Below are positions 37,096 through 49,510 of a stretch of DNA of 64,000 nucleotides, piece by piece. Location of the stretch: assembly GCA_963693285.1 (NCBI GenBank), contig OY848917.1, positions 5,032,118 through 5,096,117 of the forward strand, read 5' to 3'. The position numbers were made by a program, and so were the translations under genes. The notes under the pieces were generated by a model. It was not told the DNA's origin. It worked only from the letters and a program-made list of their open reading frames with translations, and did not search any database. This DNA comes from Xestospongia muta (lineage: Eukaryota > Porifera > Demospongiae > Haplosclerida > Petrosiidae). The stretch's first letter is position 1, and each line of letters starts with the position of its first letter.

Positions 37096-38797
37096 CAGTG
37101 GCACTCAAAAAAATTCGGCCACCCATTAAAAATAGTACTTAAGCTTATTTTAGACAATGCGCAGTACATGACAGAACATCTTACAGCTGCTCAGTTACGT
37201 GTATCAAAAGCGCTTTACACAAAAGCAATTAGAGCAGCAGTTATAAACTAAAGTCTTGACTTGCAGACAAGTGTCTGGAAATAATTAGTAAATAGCTGAC
37301 ACAACATGCCCAGAGGAAAATCCACCAGTGAGTTCCAGAGAGGTCAACTTATAGCTTTGCACCAGCTTAAACTGCCATCCAGAGCTATGTGAAAACAATT
37401 AAAAATACCAAAGAGTACAATAAATGACATCATCGAAAATACAAGAAAAATAAGTCAGTCACTGATGAACCACGACCTGAACATCCCAAATTGTCTTCAA
37501 AATGAGAAGATAGAAGAAGTCTCCTGTTAAAGTCAATCAGAGATCATAAACTAACAGCACCTCTTCTGAAAAATATATGGAAGGAAGAAGATAAGTCATG
37601 GCTTCCTCAAGTACAGTGAAGAGAGGACTGATAGATGCTGGATTAAATGGTAGAATATTGAGAAGGAAACCATTGTTACTGCCAAGACACAAACAACAAC
37701 GTCTCCAATGGGCAAAGGATCACAGGGACTGGACAGAGGATATAAGGAAGAAAGTTGTATGGTCTGACAAGTCCAAGTTTAATCTCTTCCATAGCGATGG
37801 TCAAACGTACCTATGACGTAGACTATCAGATACATTTAATGAGGACTATATACAGGGCACAGTAAAACATGGTGGCGGTAGTATGGTGGCGTGGGGATGC
37901 ATCTGTGGCAATGAAAAGGATATATTAATACAAGTCAAAGGCAAGATGGATAGATTTCAGTATTTAGAAATACTAGAAAATGCAATGATTCCATCAGCCT
38001 GGTCAATAAGAGGTTTGGACTACGTCTTCATGCATGATAATGCATATTGCTACAAGGCTAATATAATAACAGATTGGATGGACGAGAATGATGATAATTG
38101 TACTACATGGCCAGAACACTTCCCAGACTTAAACCCAATAAAAAACTTATGGGACTATTTAAAGAGGAAACTAGAGAAATTGTCAACAACAACTCTCTCT
38201 CAATTATTGGACACCCTAAATGATCTTTAGGAGAATATACCATCGGAGATAATACAAAACTTAGTCTCATCAATGCCACGAAGAATTGAAGCTGTTATTA
38301 AAGTAAGGGGTGGGCACACAAAGTACTATATAGACATCTTTACTTACATTTGCTATAAAACACGATAATAAACACCATCCCTAGTTTAAAACACAGACGT
38401 TACTTACCATAATTTTTCTCTAACTTCTAATGTAACTATAACAGACTCCATACCACTCCCTGTTATTTTTTGTTAAGCCTTCTCTTCAAAAATGGGTGCT
38501 TCTTGGTGTAACTTGACTGATGATATAACAACATGTCCTATGATGATATCACTATGTGTCATAGAGTTAATAAAATTAGTTTTGGTTTAGGGTTTAGGTG
38601 ATGTAATCAATATGATGACATCGCTATGTGTCATTTCATTATGATGTCATCATAGTCAAGTTACACCAAGAACCACCCTCAAAAATAGCTGTAACAGCAC
38701 AGAACCACTATACAAGTGTAGCTGTGGTTAATTAATTTAAATAAACTCAAATACTGCAACTTTCGCGTGGGTGGCCCAACTCTTTTGAACGCCATGG
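37096..38797 (+). mobile_element. Tc1/mariner-type DNA transposon, decayed
   Basis: About 1702 bp bounded by imperfect ~30-bp inverted repeats. The left end starts CAGTGGCACTC and contains GGCCACCCA. The right end, read on the minus strand, starts CCATGGCGTTC and contains GGGCCACCCA. TA dinucleotides flank both ends (37094-37095 and 38798-38799), as expected for the TA target-site duplication of this superfamily. The paralogous positions upstream of C (about 16319-16336, GTTGTATTATTTTAAATT) and D have no insert, confirming the boundaries. A disabled transposase lies inside, so the copy is non-autonomous today. Confidence 0.9.
37306..38230 (+). pseudogene. Tc1/mariner transposase pseudogene
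   Basis: Starts MPRGKSTSEFQRGQL, a Tc1-like N-terminal DNA-binding region, but hits a stop within 30 codons and changes frame several times. Readable pieces: 37598-37816 (WSDKSKF, first catalytic Asp at 37766-37768) and 37883-38230 (MHDNAYCY, second Asp at 38036-38038; then PDLNPIKNLW). The third acidic residue of the DD34E triad, normally Glu in NPIENLW, is Lys here (38141-38143) with the spacing of 34 residues preserved. Premature stops, frameshifts and this substitution make it inactive. Confidence 0.88.
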
Positions 38798-39307
38798 TAT
38801 TATTTTAAATTTTATCTATAGATTATGAATGACAGATTTTGTGCATGTTACTTAATTACATCACACAATTGACGACAGAAGCTAGCAAACTGTACTTCAT
38901 AGGATTTCCCCGTTTAACAGGATTAGAGTTCAAAGATACAGGAGGAAAGTAGTTAAACTTCAAACTTTTAAGAACAGGATGAGAAGTTAAAAAACGCAGG
39001 ATGTGGGAGTTAATTAACACCTTAACAAAAGTGTTTGTATGGTTAATTAGTATTGCACAGGAACTGCATACGTCAAGTAAACACAATTACGTCAATTTTG
39101 GGGTCTAGTGTTCATAGTATTAATTTCACATTGAAGTATGCACCTCCAGTGACGGGAAAATAGATAAAACTGCTAAATTTTGTCAGTCTAGGCTAAGGTT
39201 CTCGCCCAATGACTAGATAACGTCTTTATAATTGTATATATAGTTAGTTTTAGTAAGTAAGACCATATTATTGAAGACCTTTAGTGTTTTCTAGCATATA
39301 TTTTGAT

Positions 39308-42300
39308 ATGAAGACATCTTTGTGGACTTCTATTATTATCTCAATACTTTTATCTCAACTTATAAAGAGTGAAGGTAATTACCAGTATAACTCATTATAT
39401 GATTTCAATGTTGTTACTGTTAATATACAATTATACTTATATTACATTTTTTTTATTCATGAAATATTTATCGCAGTATTACAATACTTGTCTATCTATG
39501 TAGCTCAATGTACTGATGGTACATTAGATATTATTAATCAAGTTAATGATGATGTCAAAGACAATGGACAACTCTTTATTTGTTCAAATGACACATGGTT
39601 TCCTCTCTGTTTTACTAACTTTGATAGTGATGAAGCACAAGCAGCATGTCGTCAACTTGGATTTGTAGATGGAAGTAAGTTATGATATAACTGGTTATGT
39701 AATATTATAGTTATAGAGTCTCTATGTGGTCAAAAGTATCATCTCAATGATTATTTGTTAATGGTATAATTATGTTTGATATTGGCTACAATTATAAATT
39801 GAAGCTTTGTTACATATCCATTTTGTTTTGCTGGTAATAAGTAATAAATCAGGTCTATAAGTTTTTTATAGACATGGATTTTATAATAGGTAAACTGTCT
39901 AAATGGGATTAATGTGAACACATGCTAACTTTAAAAGACCTATATGTCATCCAGGACACATTTAGACTTTTGAACCATGGGAGGAGGGACAAAGTGGATG
40001 TGGTATTGATAAATACCAAATTCATACATGTGTTTTATAATTTTAAATATTATTATACCTGATTAAACCTGGTCCTTTCCCTGATGCTATGATTATTACA
40101 TAACAGGAATCACACGTAGGTGTGAATTGTACATAATGAATTTTTAAAATAAAATACTAATGCTTAAAAGCAAGACTTTTAATGAGGGTGGGGGCACAGT
40201 ACCACTACAGATATTATCAAATGTTAATATTAAGGGCCTCAATAATTAAATAAAATTAATATGTAATATGCAACTACCAGCCTGCATTCTCTTACCCAGT
40301 AACCCAATCCTAATAATTTCCTATAATATTATGTAGAATGTCATTTAATATGGAATTGGAACAACTCCCACTATCTCTAATTATCTACGTAGGAAGGAGG
40401 GATATTATACTTTTGTGATAAGGGCACTTCTAATCATTATTGTGTGTGTAAGTGTGTGTAAACCTATCCTTGTTCATACATAAAATTGTCCAGCACTCTA
40501 GAAGTTCTGTATAAAGTGTTCTTGAGCTAAACTAGTTATCCTTGTGGATTCTCGATCCGTTAACGACACTATACATGCAAAATTAGGAAAAACAATTGCA
40601 GGAGTCTACGTTTCAGAGCTCTGAGCAAACGTTTAGCTAGAACGCTTAATGTAGACAAGGTGGACAGCCGTTCAGTTGGTTGTACCTCATATGCTATTCC
40701 CAGCAACCCAATTTAATTACTATGTACTAATATTATACTCTTCCTATTAATTAGTGCGCATATTAAAATCAAATATCCAACAGCTAACTAGTACTAGTAG
40801 CACCTACATGTACTATTTTAAATATAATGTACTCTTCCTTTTCAATCAACAAGTTTTTTCCATTACAGAGTTACTATCAGCTACTAATCAACAAACTAAT
40901 ACTACTTTCATTGACATTATTTTCTATTGTAATGGCTATGAAGATCATCTCACTAATGGTGGATGTACCAATGTAACTAACTCTATATGTCTATCACAAC
41001 AAGGAGCACAACTGTACTGTTATAACAGTAAGAATAATGAGCACTGATGTAAGACTAAATTTGTTGATATTAATATGATAAATAAATTTAATTGAGAAGT
41101 ACTGTTGGTGATGTTTGTGACACAAATTCATTTTTATAATTATAAACTAATACAACCTAATTAAATTTAATTTATAGCCTATGTTCTTTGTACATATAAT
41201 AATATTAGCAATCATTTACTACTGTTATACTTTAAATATAAAATATAAAATGTCCTATTTCATTATTACTATTAGAATTAGTATGTAAAACAACAATTCT
41301 GTTTCTAGGTTTTCTCTCATTTCTATCCACTGATTTTCCTGGGCCAAAAACATTAATTGAAATTGGTATTCGTGCTAGAAGTGCTCCATTCAATCTCACT
41401 GTAAATATACCACTTGGGACTGGTACAGCAATGATTGGACATGTAAGTCAATATAAAAGATTTATCATTTCATTCTATCAAAGGATAAGTATTAATTATA
41501 TTTTATTGCACTTATTATATAATGTAGACAATTGGTCATTTAATTGTAGATACACTGAGTAATGTAACACATAGTATATTATTACAATGTATGAGTACAT
41601 TGATATAAAAATACTATAAAATCAACTAGAATGTGTGTGACATTACACTATATATTAGTGTATATTTGCTTACTGACTGAGAGGGATGTAAGATTAGGAT
41701 TTAAAATGTTTATTTCTATTTCAGTTCTATGATAATGGAATGATTTCCTTTGGCCCTAACATTGTTGAAGATATATCATCTGTCAGATTGGATGCTAGCA
41801 TGACCTATGATATTGTGTTACCATTCTTGAGTAAGTTAAGCATTAACAGACGAAAAAAAGGAGAGTTCAAAGGAGAACTACACTTGAGAGCTGACCAAAA
41901 CTTACAGTCACCTCTGTTTACAGTAGTTGACAGATATATTCAAACAAATGGTGGTAATAATGGAGTTAACTTTACTGGTGAAGTACTGTTCTTTGTGAAA
42001 TGGAAACTAAAAGACAATAATGAGGTTTGTAAATGATTATATGTAAAAGGTTTGGTCCTCGTTGATTATTATTAGAGTATGATACCAAATATAGGAAATA
42101 GTGTATTGGCACAAAAGAATATAATAGAAATGTTTTTAGTTCTATTTAATGTATTAGTCAGTGTATGTAATAATATTTTACTTTTGCTTTTAGAAAATAG
42201 TATTTCAAGCTATTATTATAAGTGACTACACAAAGACTTTCACAATCTTTATATATAAGTGTGATCCTACATTAAGACCACTTAATGCTATCATTGGATA

Positions 42301-45300
42301 CAGTATTGCTAACTTTAGTTCTGAGACTTTTCGATATTCAGAGACACCATTCACTACACAAATAGCCTGTATTAATACTCGAGTTAATGTGGAATATTAT
42401 AATTTGATATACAGTCTGACTGAAAGAGTACCAGGTACCTCCAACTTATATATATTGTATACAACTTATTTGTTATTTTGAATGACTCTGTAGTAGAAAA
42501 TAAAAAGAAGAAGAAAAGCACTATGAAAATAGTGAAGAGACAAACAGGACTATGTGCTAGTGCTAACCTAACACTATCAACCTGTTGTAAACCTTTCCAA
42601 GACCCCACTAATTCATGTCGTGTTATTGATAATAATGGTGAGAGTTGTTACTGTGACTCACTGTGTTTTGAAAGAAATGACTGTTGTAATGATGCTCCAC
42701 CTCAAGCTCCTTGTGTTCCATGTAAGTAATATACTGACATATTTAGTTACAATAACATTTAGTTTTGTAATAATTACACTCTAGTTACATGAGCTTTTTA
42801 CCTTTCAAATTTTACAGTATGTACAAGTGGCACAGTTAATCAAGCTGGTTATACTTATTATCCTAAAGGACGAGTTAGTATATGTCAAGATGGACTACCA
42901 AGGTAACATTTACTTCACAAAGCAACAGTATGTAGCTAACTGAGAATGATATCACAATACATTGTCCGATAAATAAGTCCATACTGATACATCATCAATA
43001 TCTTTTTTACAGATTTATACGGCAAGCAGAATTATCTATTCCATTACTAAGTAAAGCTGTAGTTTGTCAACAAATACTTGATCAGATAACAACAATTGGA
43101 CAAGGTAAAGAATATAAAACAGTTAATGGAATTATTAGTTATAGATTATATTAATATAACATTCAGTATTATACATCACCAATATTGTTGTCTTCTCGTT
43201 GCAGATAAGATGATGGTAGGAATTCGTAGACAGTCCTTCTTTTTAGTCGATCGCAGAAGAATAAATTGTAATGGAATTGAAAGAGCAACACAGAATTGTT
43301 CATATACACCTTTACCAAGACCTCATGCCCTTCTAACTTCAAAGGACCCACTTGCTCGTGTTAATTGCAGAGGTTAGTAATATTGCAATGACAACATTTA
43401 TTTGTATCCATTGTTATTATCAAATAGCATATTTTATAGTTACTATATGGTTACTGTTCAATGTTATATATTTATCAAACAGCTACTGTATATTTTTTAC
43501 TTTTCAAACAACTAAAATTGAAGAATATGCATATATAGCTGGATTAGGATAAGCCTGTGATTCTCGGTCTTTCGTTATTTAAATGTGCCTATCACACCTA
43601 AAAGTGGTAATATAAAGCCCTATCTATTGGTTTACAAAAGAGACTTTTATCCATAAACTAGCTTTGTGATAAGTAGCTACATGCAATTGAGATTCTGAGA
43701 TGTGAAGAAAAAGAATAATATTGGTCTATGTTGACCTAGATATCAAAACCTTTCTTATGGCCTTAAAAAGACTATTAAATTAGAGGACTGAACCTATTAA
43801 ATTTTTATCTATTTTGAATGCAAAAGGCACTGCTGCAGATTTCTTGGCAACTTTGTCCTTTAGTGTGGTCTAAAGGAAGACAAAACCAAGGTTATTTTTC
43901 TTCAAATTTAGTAACCATGCCAAGGAGCTCTAATATCACCACTTTGATTATTTTGTCATCCTGCAACACCTTTCTAAGTGAATGAAGTCAACATGTATAT
44001 ATGTGTGACATCTCTCCTTAAAGGCTTATATCCACATCTATGACTTTTTCATAGATTTTATAGCAGCTAATGCTTCAAGCTGTATTAATGGTGCAATAAG
44101 ACTAAATCCACTTAATGGTTCTACATCAGCTACTCAAGGATTAATTGAAATCTGTATTGCTGGAAAATGGAACAGAACATGTTCATCTAATGTTAACAAT
44201 GATGATGCTAGAGCTCTTTGTACAATAATGGGACTACCATCAAATGGTAAGTTAATTCTGAAATAGATTAATGTACCAATTCAATTAATTATGTTTGAAG
44301 TTATGATCTGATGGCATTATACCTATATCAGTAAAGGATTACTGTAAGGGCCAATATCAATTTGTATTAAGATCTAATAAAGCTATTAAAATTATTTAGA
44401 AGGTCATATTTAATATTGTGCATGTCTCTTTGCTTTTTTAATTGTTACAATCTCTAAACAATAATAAGAAAATGAAACTTGCTCATAACACAAATCTTTA
44501 TAACATTGAGAGTTATATTCTTTCTCATTATATGTCAGTTATTACTAACAATTAATTATGATACCTTACTATTTCTTTTTTGCAGTCGTAGGTACAGCTG
44601 CTGTGTCCATGATGACCACTATAGGTATTAAAATACTCCAATGTAATACCACTGCTACATCATTAAGAGATTGTACAATACAACTAGGGACTTGTTTTGA
44701 ATCTGTTGCAGCTGCAATTGCTTGTGGTAGCTCTGTTATTAATGGTAAGCTGTATGATAATTTATGAGACAAGCATGTGGTAAGTTTGTTACTGTTAAGT
44801 CACAATGAGTCTGTTGGTCATAATTGAGTACCAGATTTGAGGAAATAAATATATTCAATAAAATAAATATCTTTTAGGTTACCATCACATACAAATTAAA
44901 AACATTTATATAATATAAAAAGTGACTATGAGCCTATTGGAAAAGATTGAGTACTTGATTTGAATGACTATTAATTTTGTTCATTAAAATTAAGTATCAT
45001 TGGATGAAATACATTCAATTGTTAACAAAATAAATACTTTATATATAAAAACACAAACAATAAACATTCATTATTATTATTATGGCAGTGCTCATTTCAT
45101 TTATAGTATTCCAAAGTGCTACCCCTACACCTACTCCAGGTCATGATGATACCAATGAGTTACCTGATATATATATATGGATTGGTGTATTACTGTGCAT
45201 AGTAGTAATCTTTTTAATACTGATATTGTTACTAATACTGATAATAAGAATCCGTAAAAAAATTGTTAGAAGAAAAACTCAGGGAGAATATGAAGACACA

Positions 45301-47650
45301 TCATCAAGAGAAGAGTATGTAATTCAAATATATGTAACCATGTTGATATTTCTTTAAAATATTCAAGATGATCCTATTGGTTATTTAAAGCATATTACAG
45401 TACTTGTGCAGAATGTACAAGCATTGACGTCCATCTTGAATAATTTCTATTCATCATATTACTATTATTATTATTAAAAAACTTTTGATAATTTTATAGT
45501 GAACAAAATGGTTCTTCGTATAATCGATATGTTAATAGTGTAGATCTGTCTTCAACAGTACTGTCAAGTAAGTTAGTCACATAATATGAGATGCATACAG
45601 CTGTACTAATGTGTGTTATGGTAATTGTTATAGTGATAATGTAAACAATACAGCTAAAATATATTATTATTAAATTTTTCTACTCTCGGATCATCTACAT
45701 TTTTATTTTAAAAAATCATTATAAATTGATATCATTATAGGGAATATGTCAACTATAGTAAAAGAAGGTTTCTTGGAAAATTTAGTATCATCAGGACTAA
45801 TTATTCCTTATAGTCATCTCAGACTTTTAGACTGTGTGGGTCAAGGTAAGTTCTGTACACACGTCTATCATTTTGCATCACAATGTCTTACAGGAGAATT
45901 TGGTTTGGTATATAAAGCTCATTTATTCAATGATCAGGGAATACCTACTGATGTAGCTGTCAAGACACTTAAAGGTCAGTGAATGAGTAGTAACAAATAA
46001 TTAACTGCAAATGAAAAAGTGCAGTCCTGACACTATGATGACAAATATATGATTAGATATGACATTTGAAATTTTGCTTTGTAACACAGTTTGATATTAA
46101 CTATACAGCAAATATATGTACACAATGATATTATCTTATTTCTATTTATAGGTTTTTATTCTCAGAATGATGTTGATGATTTTTTAGTTGAAAGTCTTAA
46201 AATGAAACAGCTAAACCATTTCAATGTAATGACACTTGAAGGAGTTTGTCTTGATGCTGGTCCTGCACCTTTTATAGTACTTCCATATATGGCAGGTATA
46301 TGTGAATAATATTTCAATATATACAGAAAAAAGTAATTGCTACATTTGTAGCAGTTACAAAACCTATTGATAATAGTTCCAATTTCATGTGTACATTTAT
46401 CATGTAATATTTAATGGCTTCTCATGTATTATTACTAACATAAGTATCTTAACAACAACCTCATGTATTAATTTCACTTAACGAAATTGTAAACATAGTA
46501 TATAATAGGGCAATAAAAAATTTGATCATTTGCTATTTATTTTAGGAGGTGACTTGTTGAGTTATTTAAAAAGAAACCGGAAGACACTAGTAGTATCAGA
46601 AACAGAAGAAGATGTAAATTAAATAAATATGACTGCTCTGTGACTAGAGTTTTTCCAACACTTTAGAAAGAAAAAATTGAAATTCAACTACTGTCCATGT
46701 GTCTACAAATAGCTAAAGGTATGGAATATATAGCTGAAGAGAACATTTTACACAGAGATTTAGCAGCAAGAAATTGCATGTAAGTTTAAATGATAATTTT
46801 GCTGTCTATGTTGTACGTATTCATAGTAAATGCATCAAACTTTAAATGAATTAAATAGCCAATTATAATTAATTAACTTATTAATCTTTAACTTATTTTT
46901 TATTATAACACTCTTGATATAGGATTGATCATCAAGGTATTATTAAAGTTTCAGACTTCGGACTTTCTAAAAGCTTGTATGAAAAGATGTACTTCAAACA
47001 GGAGAAAACTGTTGGAGTTAAACTGCCTATCAAATGGATGGCAATTGAGAGCATTGATGATGGAATATTCTCAGAAAAAACTGATGTGGTAAATTTGTTT
47101 AAATTTTAAAATGTGTCACTTAACTAATAAACATAATTTCCGGTATATTATTTAGTGGTCGTATGGAGTCACATGTTGGGAAATATTTAGTGGTGGAAAG
47201 GTTCCATATGGAGGGATTACTCCAATGAGTTTGCTCAAAATGTTACAAGAAGGTTATCGGATGGAAAAACCAAACAATGCAGCATGCTCACAAAATACGT
47301 AAGTTCACAAAATTAGCAATAATTTTTGACTACAATAATAATCCTATTGATTCTACAATGCTTTATGATTTGGTTCTTTGTCTTCTTTCTATATATAGAT
47401 ACAAATCAGTAATGTTACAATGTTGGGATAGTTTATCAGATGAGAGACCTACATTCTCAGAGATGGTAGTTATTCTTGATAACATATTAACACCAATGGC
47501 TAGCTATATTGACTTCAATCAATTCACATTAGAAGTAGAAGAACAGAAAGGTTAATTCATGTTTGCATGCTATTTGTTATTGTGGCATTTCATTTATTTC
47601 ACATTATAGGAATAGTGAGCACCACTGATGAGGAATCATCTGAGCTGTGA
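39308..47650 (+). CDS. SRCR-NIDO-SMB-SRCR-SRCR receptor tyrosine kinase, copy E
   Basis: Exons: 39308-39374, 39504-39674, 40869-41027, 41309-41442, 41725-42024, 42194-42434, 42494-42721, 42818-42902, 43013-43104, 43205-43372, 44055-44246, 44586-44744, 45107-45314, 45500-45567, 45741-45845, 45894-45974, 46152-46295, 46546-46613, 46667-46779, 46923-47088, 47156-47298, 47399-47550, 47610-47650 (1094 residues). Sister of copy D across exons and introns. Differences: the basic site reads KKKKKS, so the first Arg is lost while KIVKRQ is kept; juxtamembrane YNRYVNSV; exon 17 starts GFYSQND where others have GTY; exon 6 starts Lys-Ile instead of Glu-Ile. Intron 1 is shortened to 129 bp and happens to be open in frame with exons 1 and 2. 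Kinase motifs are complete; activation loop [14 protein letters not shown] as in D. Confidence 0.9.
39675..40868 (+). other. Long intron 2 of copy E
   Basis: A 1194-bp intron collinear with intron 2 of copy D, with small deletions. No gene inside. Confidence 0.6.
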
Positions 47651-49129
47651 AAAGAAAAAAATCAAATAATTTTATTTTCTTTGATCATTAATTTTTGTTT
47701 ATAAATATATTTTTGATTGTTTTATTGGAATGTTCTTTTAAATGCATGTATTCTACAATCAGCAAAAGTCATTTATACTGTAGCAAATATCCTAATAGGA
47801 ATAGTGGAATCATACAAACTTCTAGAGGCAGATTTAGAATCAATAACATGTATGTGGTATTTTTTATACATCTAACCCTTTGATACTCATTAATTCAGCT
47901 GAAACTGCATGTATTTCCCCTAAGAAACTACATGCATTGTTTACAGGCATCAAGTTTTAAGGCTTCTCCATTTTGAGCATTATCAATTTCCACATTAGGT
48001 GAGTCGTTGCTTCTGATTTAAAAGCATCATACCAGAGTATAGATAGAGTCAAGTAATTTAGCTACTACCCAGTTAAAGTCAGTCTTTGCTAGAAGCCAGT
48101 ACATGTGGAGATGAACAACTGCAAACAACACTATTGATATATGAACATTAGGCATCTGATATAAAATAATAGAGTAGATAATTTAAATCACAAAATGGTT
48201 GAATACAATTAAGTATACTTAAGAAGTCTTATATGTAAATAGTTTCTTCATGCCTATCCAACTTCATTGATCATAATATTTCCATTATGTAATCAAATTT
48301 TTGTTAGCAAAACACTTACTGTTATTGTACTCAAACATATAAATGTGTCATTGCACAATTTACAATTCTAAATGTTTTAATTAGCACTGAAGCCTTCAGA
48401 AGTAGCATTAACTTTTCAGTACATAAATTCTACCATATACACTAGTCATTCCTGTTACATATTATAGAATATTATAGCACTTCAATGCTTCCCATTGAAT
48501 ATAAGCAATAGTACTGGATTTTCCCCAGGAGAAGCTAATTTGTGACAGTATTTCTTCATTTATCAAATTTGATAGTTAGAGGTGTTCTGTATTGTTCCAT
48601 TATCCTATTGAACGTAAGCAATAGATTGGGTTTTCCACAAGAGAAGCTAATTAGTGACAGCACTTCCTCATTAGTGATCACATATCCTCTGTTTAGCATG
48701 ATTATGACTCAATGAACTGTTGGGATTTCCCATGTGCATCATCTAACAGTAAAACCTCTTATCTTTTTAAGTTTGTGGTTTTCTTATTCAATCCTATATC
48801 ATAGCTCATTGATTCTCTGATACGTTTATTTCTAATACAATATAATCTCATTCAGAGTGTTACATCTTTTGTTCTTCCAAAGTTGGAGTTTCTGTTTCAT
48901 CTAAATATCCTCAGCTAATCAAAGTAATCATTATTACAACAGTTGGACAATAATAATACAATGTCATATAAGTAATATGTTTTATCAGAGTAGCCTTTGT
49001 TTGTGCCTTAATGTAATATATATCTGTTATCAATGATTATAAAGTGCTGAGACTAGGCTTCAGCTTATTTAGGATTCATTGGCAGTCACTTTGATCATTA
49101 ATGATATCACAAGAGGTATTAACTGACAA
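47651..49129. other. Spacer 3' of copy E
   Basis: The first ~150 bp and the part from about 48700 to 49120 are related to the other spacers; the middle is largely private to this spacer. No gene recognised. Confidence 0.55.
48491..48673. repeat. Imperfect direct repeat, period about 112 bp
   Basis: Two ~70-bp arms (48491-48562 and 48603-48673) share TATTGAA(T/C)(A/G)TAAGCAATAG followed by a TTTTCC(C/A)CA(G/A)GAGAAGC stretch and a GTGACAG stretch, separated by ~40 bp of less similar sequence. Neither arm has coding potential. Confidence 0.7.
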
Positions 49130-49510
49130 CAACAGAAGCTTATAAATTATACTTAATAGAATTCCCCCTTTTAAGGACAGGATGAGAAGTTAAAAAACGC
49201 AGGATATGGGAGTAAATTAACACCTTAACAAAAGTATTTGTATGGTTAATTCGTATGACACAGGAACTCTGTACGATAAGTAAACACAATTAGCTCAATT
49301 TTGGGGTTTAGTGTATATAGTATTAATTTCTCATTGAAGTATTGCATTTCCTGTGAGGGTCGAATAGATAAAGTACCAAATTTCTTAGTCTATGCTAAGT
49401 TACTTGTACAATGACTAGATACCATCTTTTATAATTGTATATGTAGTTATTTTTAGTAAGTAAGACCATATTATTGAAGACCTTTAGTGTTTTCTAGCAT
49501 ATATTTTGAT
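49130..49510 (+). promoter_or_regulatory. Conserved promoter-proximal block of copy F
   Basis: Same order of elements as upstream of C-E (GACAGGATGAGAAG, GCAGGATATGGGAG, ATTTTGGGGTTTAGTG, CCATATTATTGAAGACC), but the palindromic core is altered to TAAATTAA by one base. Function inferred from conservation. Confidence 0.5.

Larger units (their letters stand above)
37031..39307 (+). promoter_or_regulatory. Promoter-proximal block of copy E, split by a transposon
   Basis: Block sequence occupies 37031-37095 and 38799-39307; the 1.7-kb Tc1/mariner element lies between. The downstream part keeps AACAGGATGAGAAG, GCAGGATGTGGGAG and TTAATTAACACC (core 39010-39017) followed by the same ATG-proximal sequence as C and D. 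The insertion lies over 500 bp upstream of the start codon, so the proximal block is uninterrupted. Regulatory role inferred. Confidence 0.5.

Noticed and set aside
37054..37251. 65-codon ORF at the left end of the transposon
   Set aside because: It crosses the insertion boundary and the inverted repeat, so it cannot be an ancestral host or element gene.
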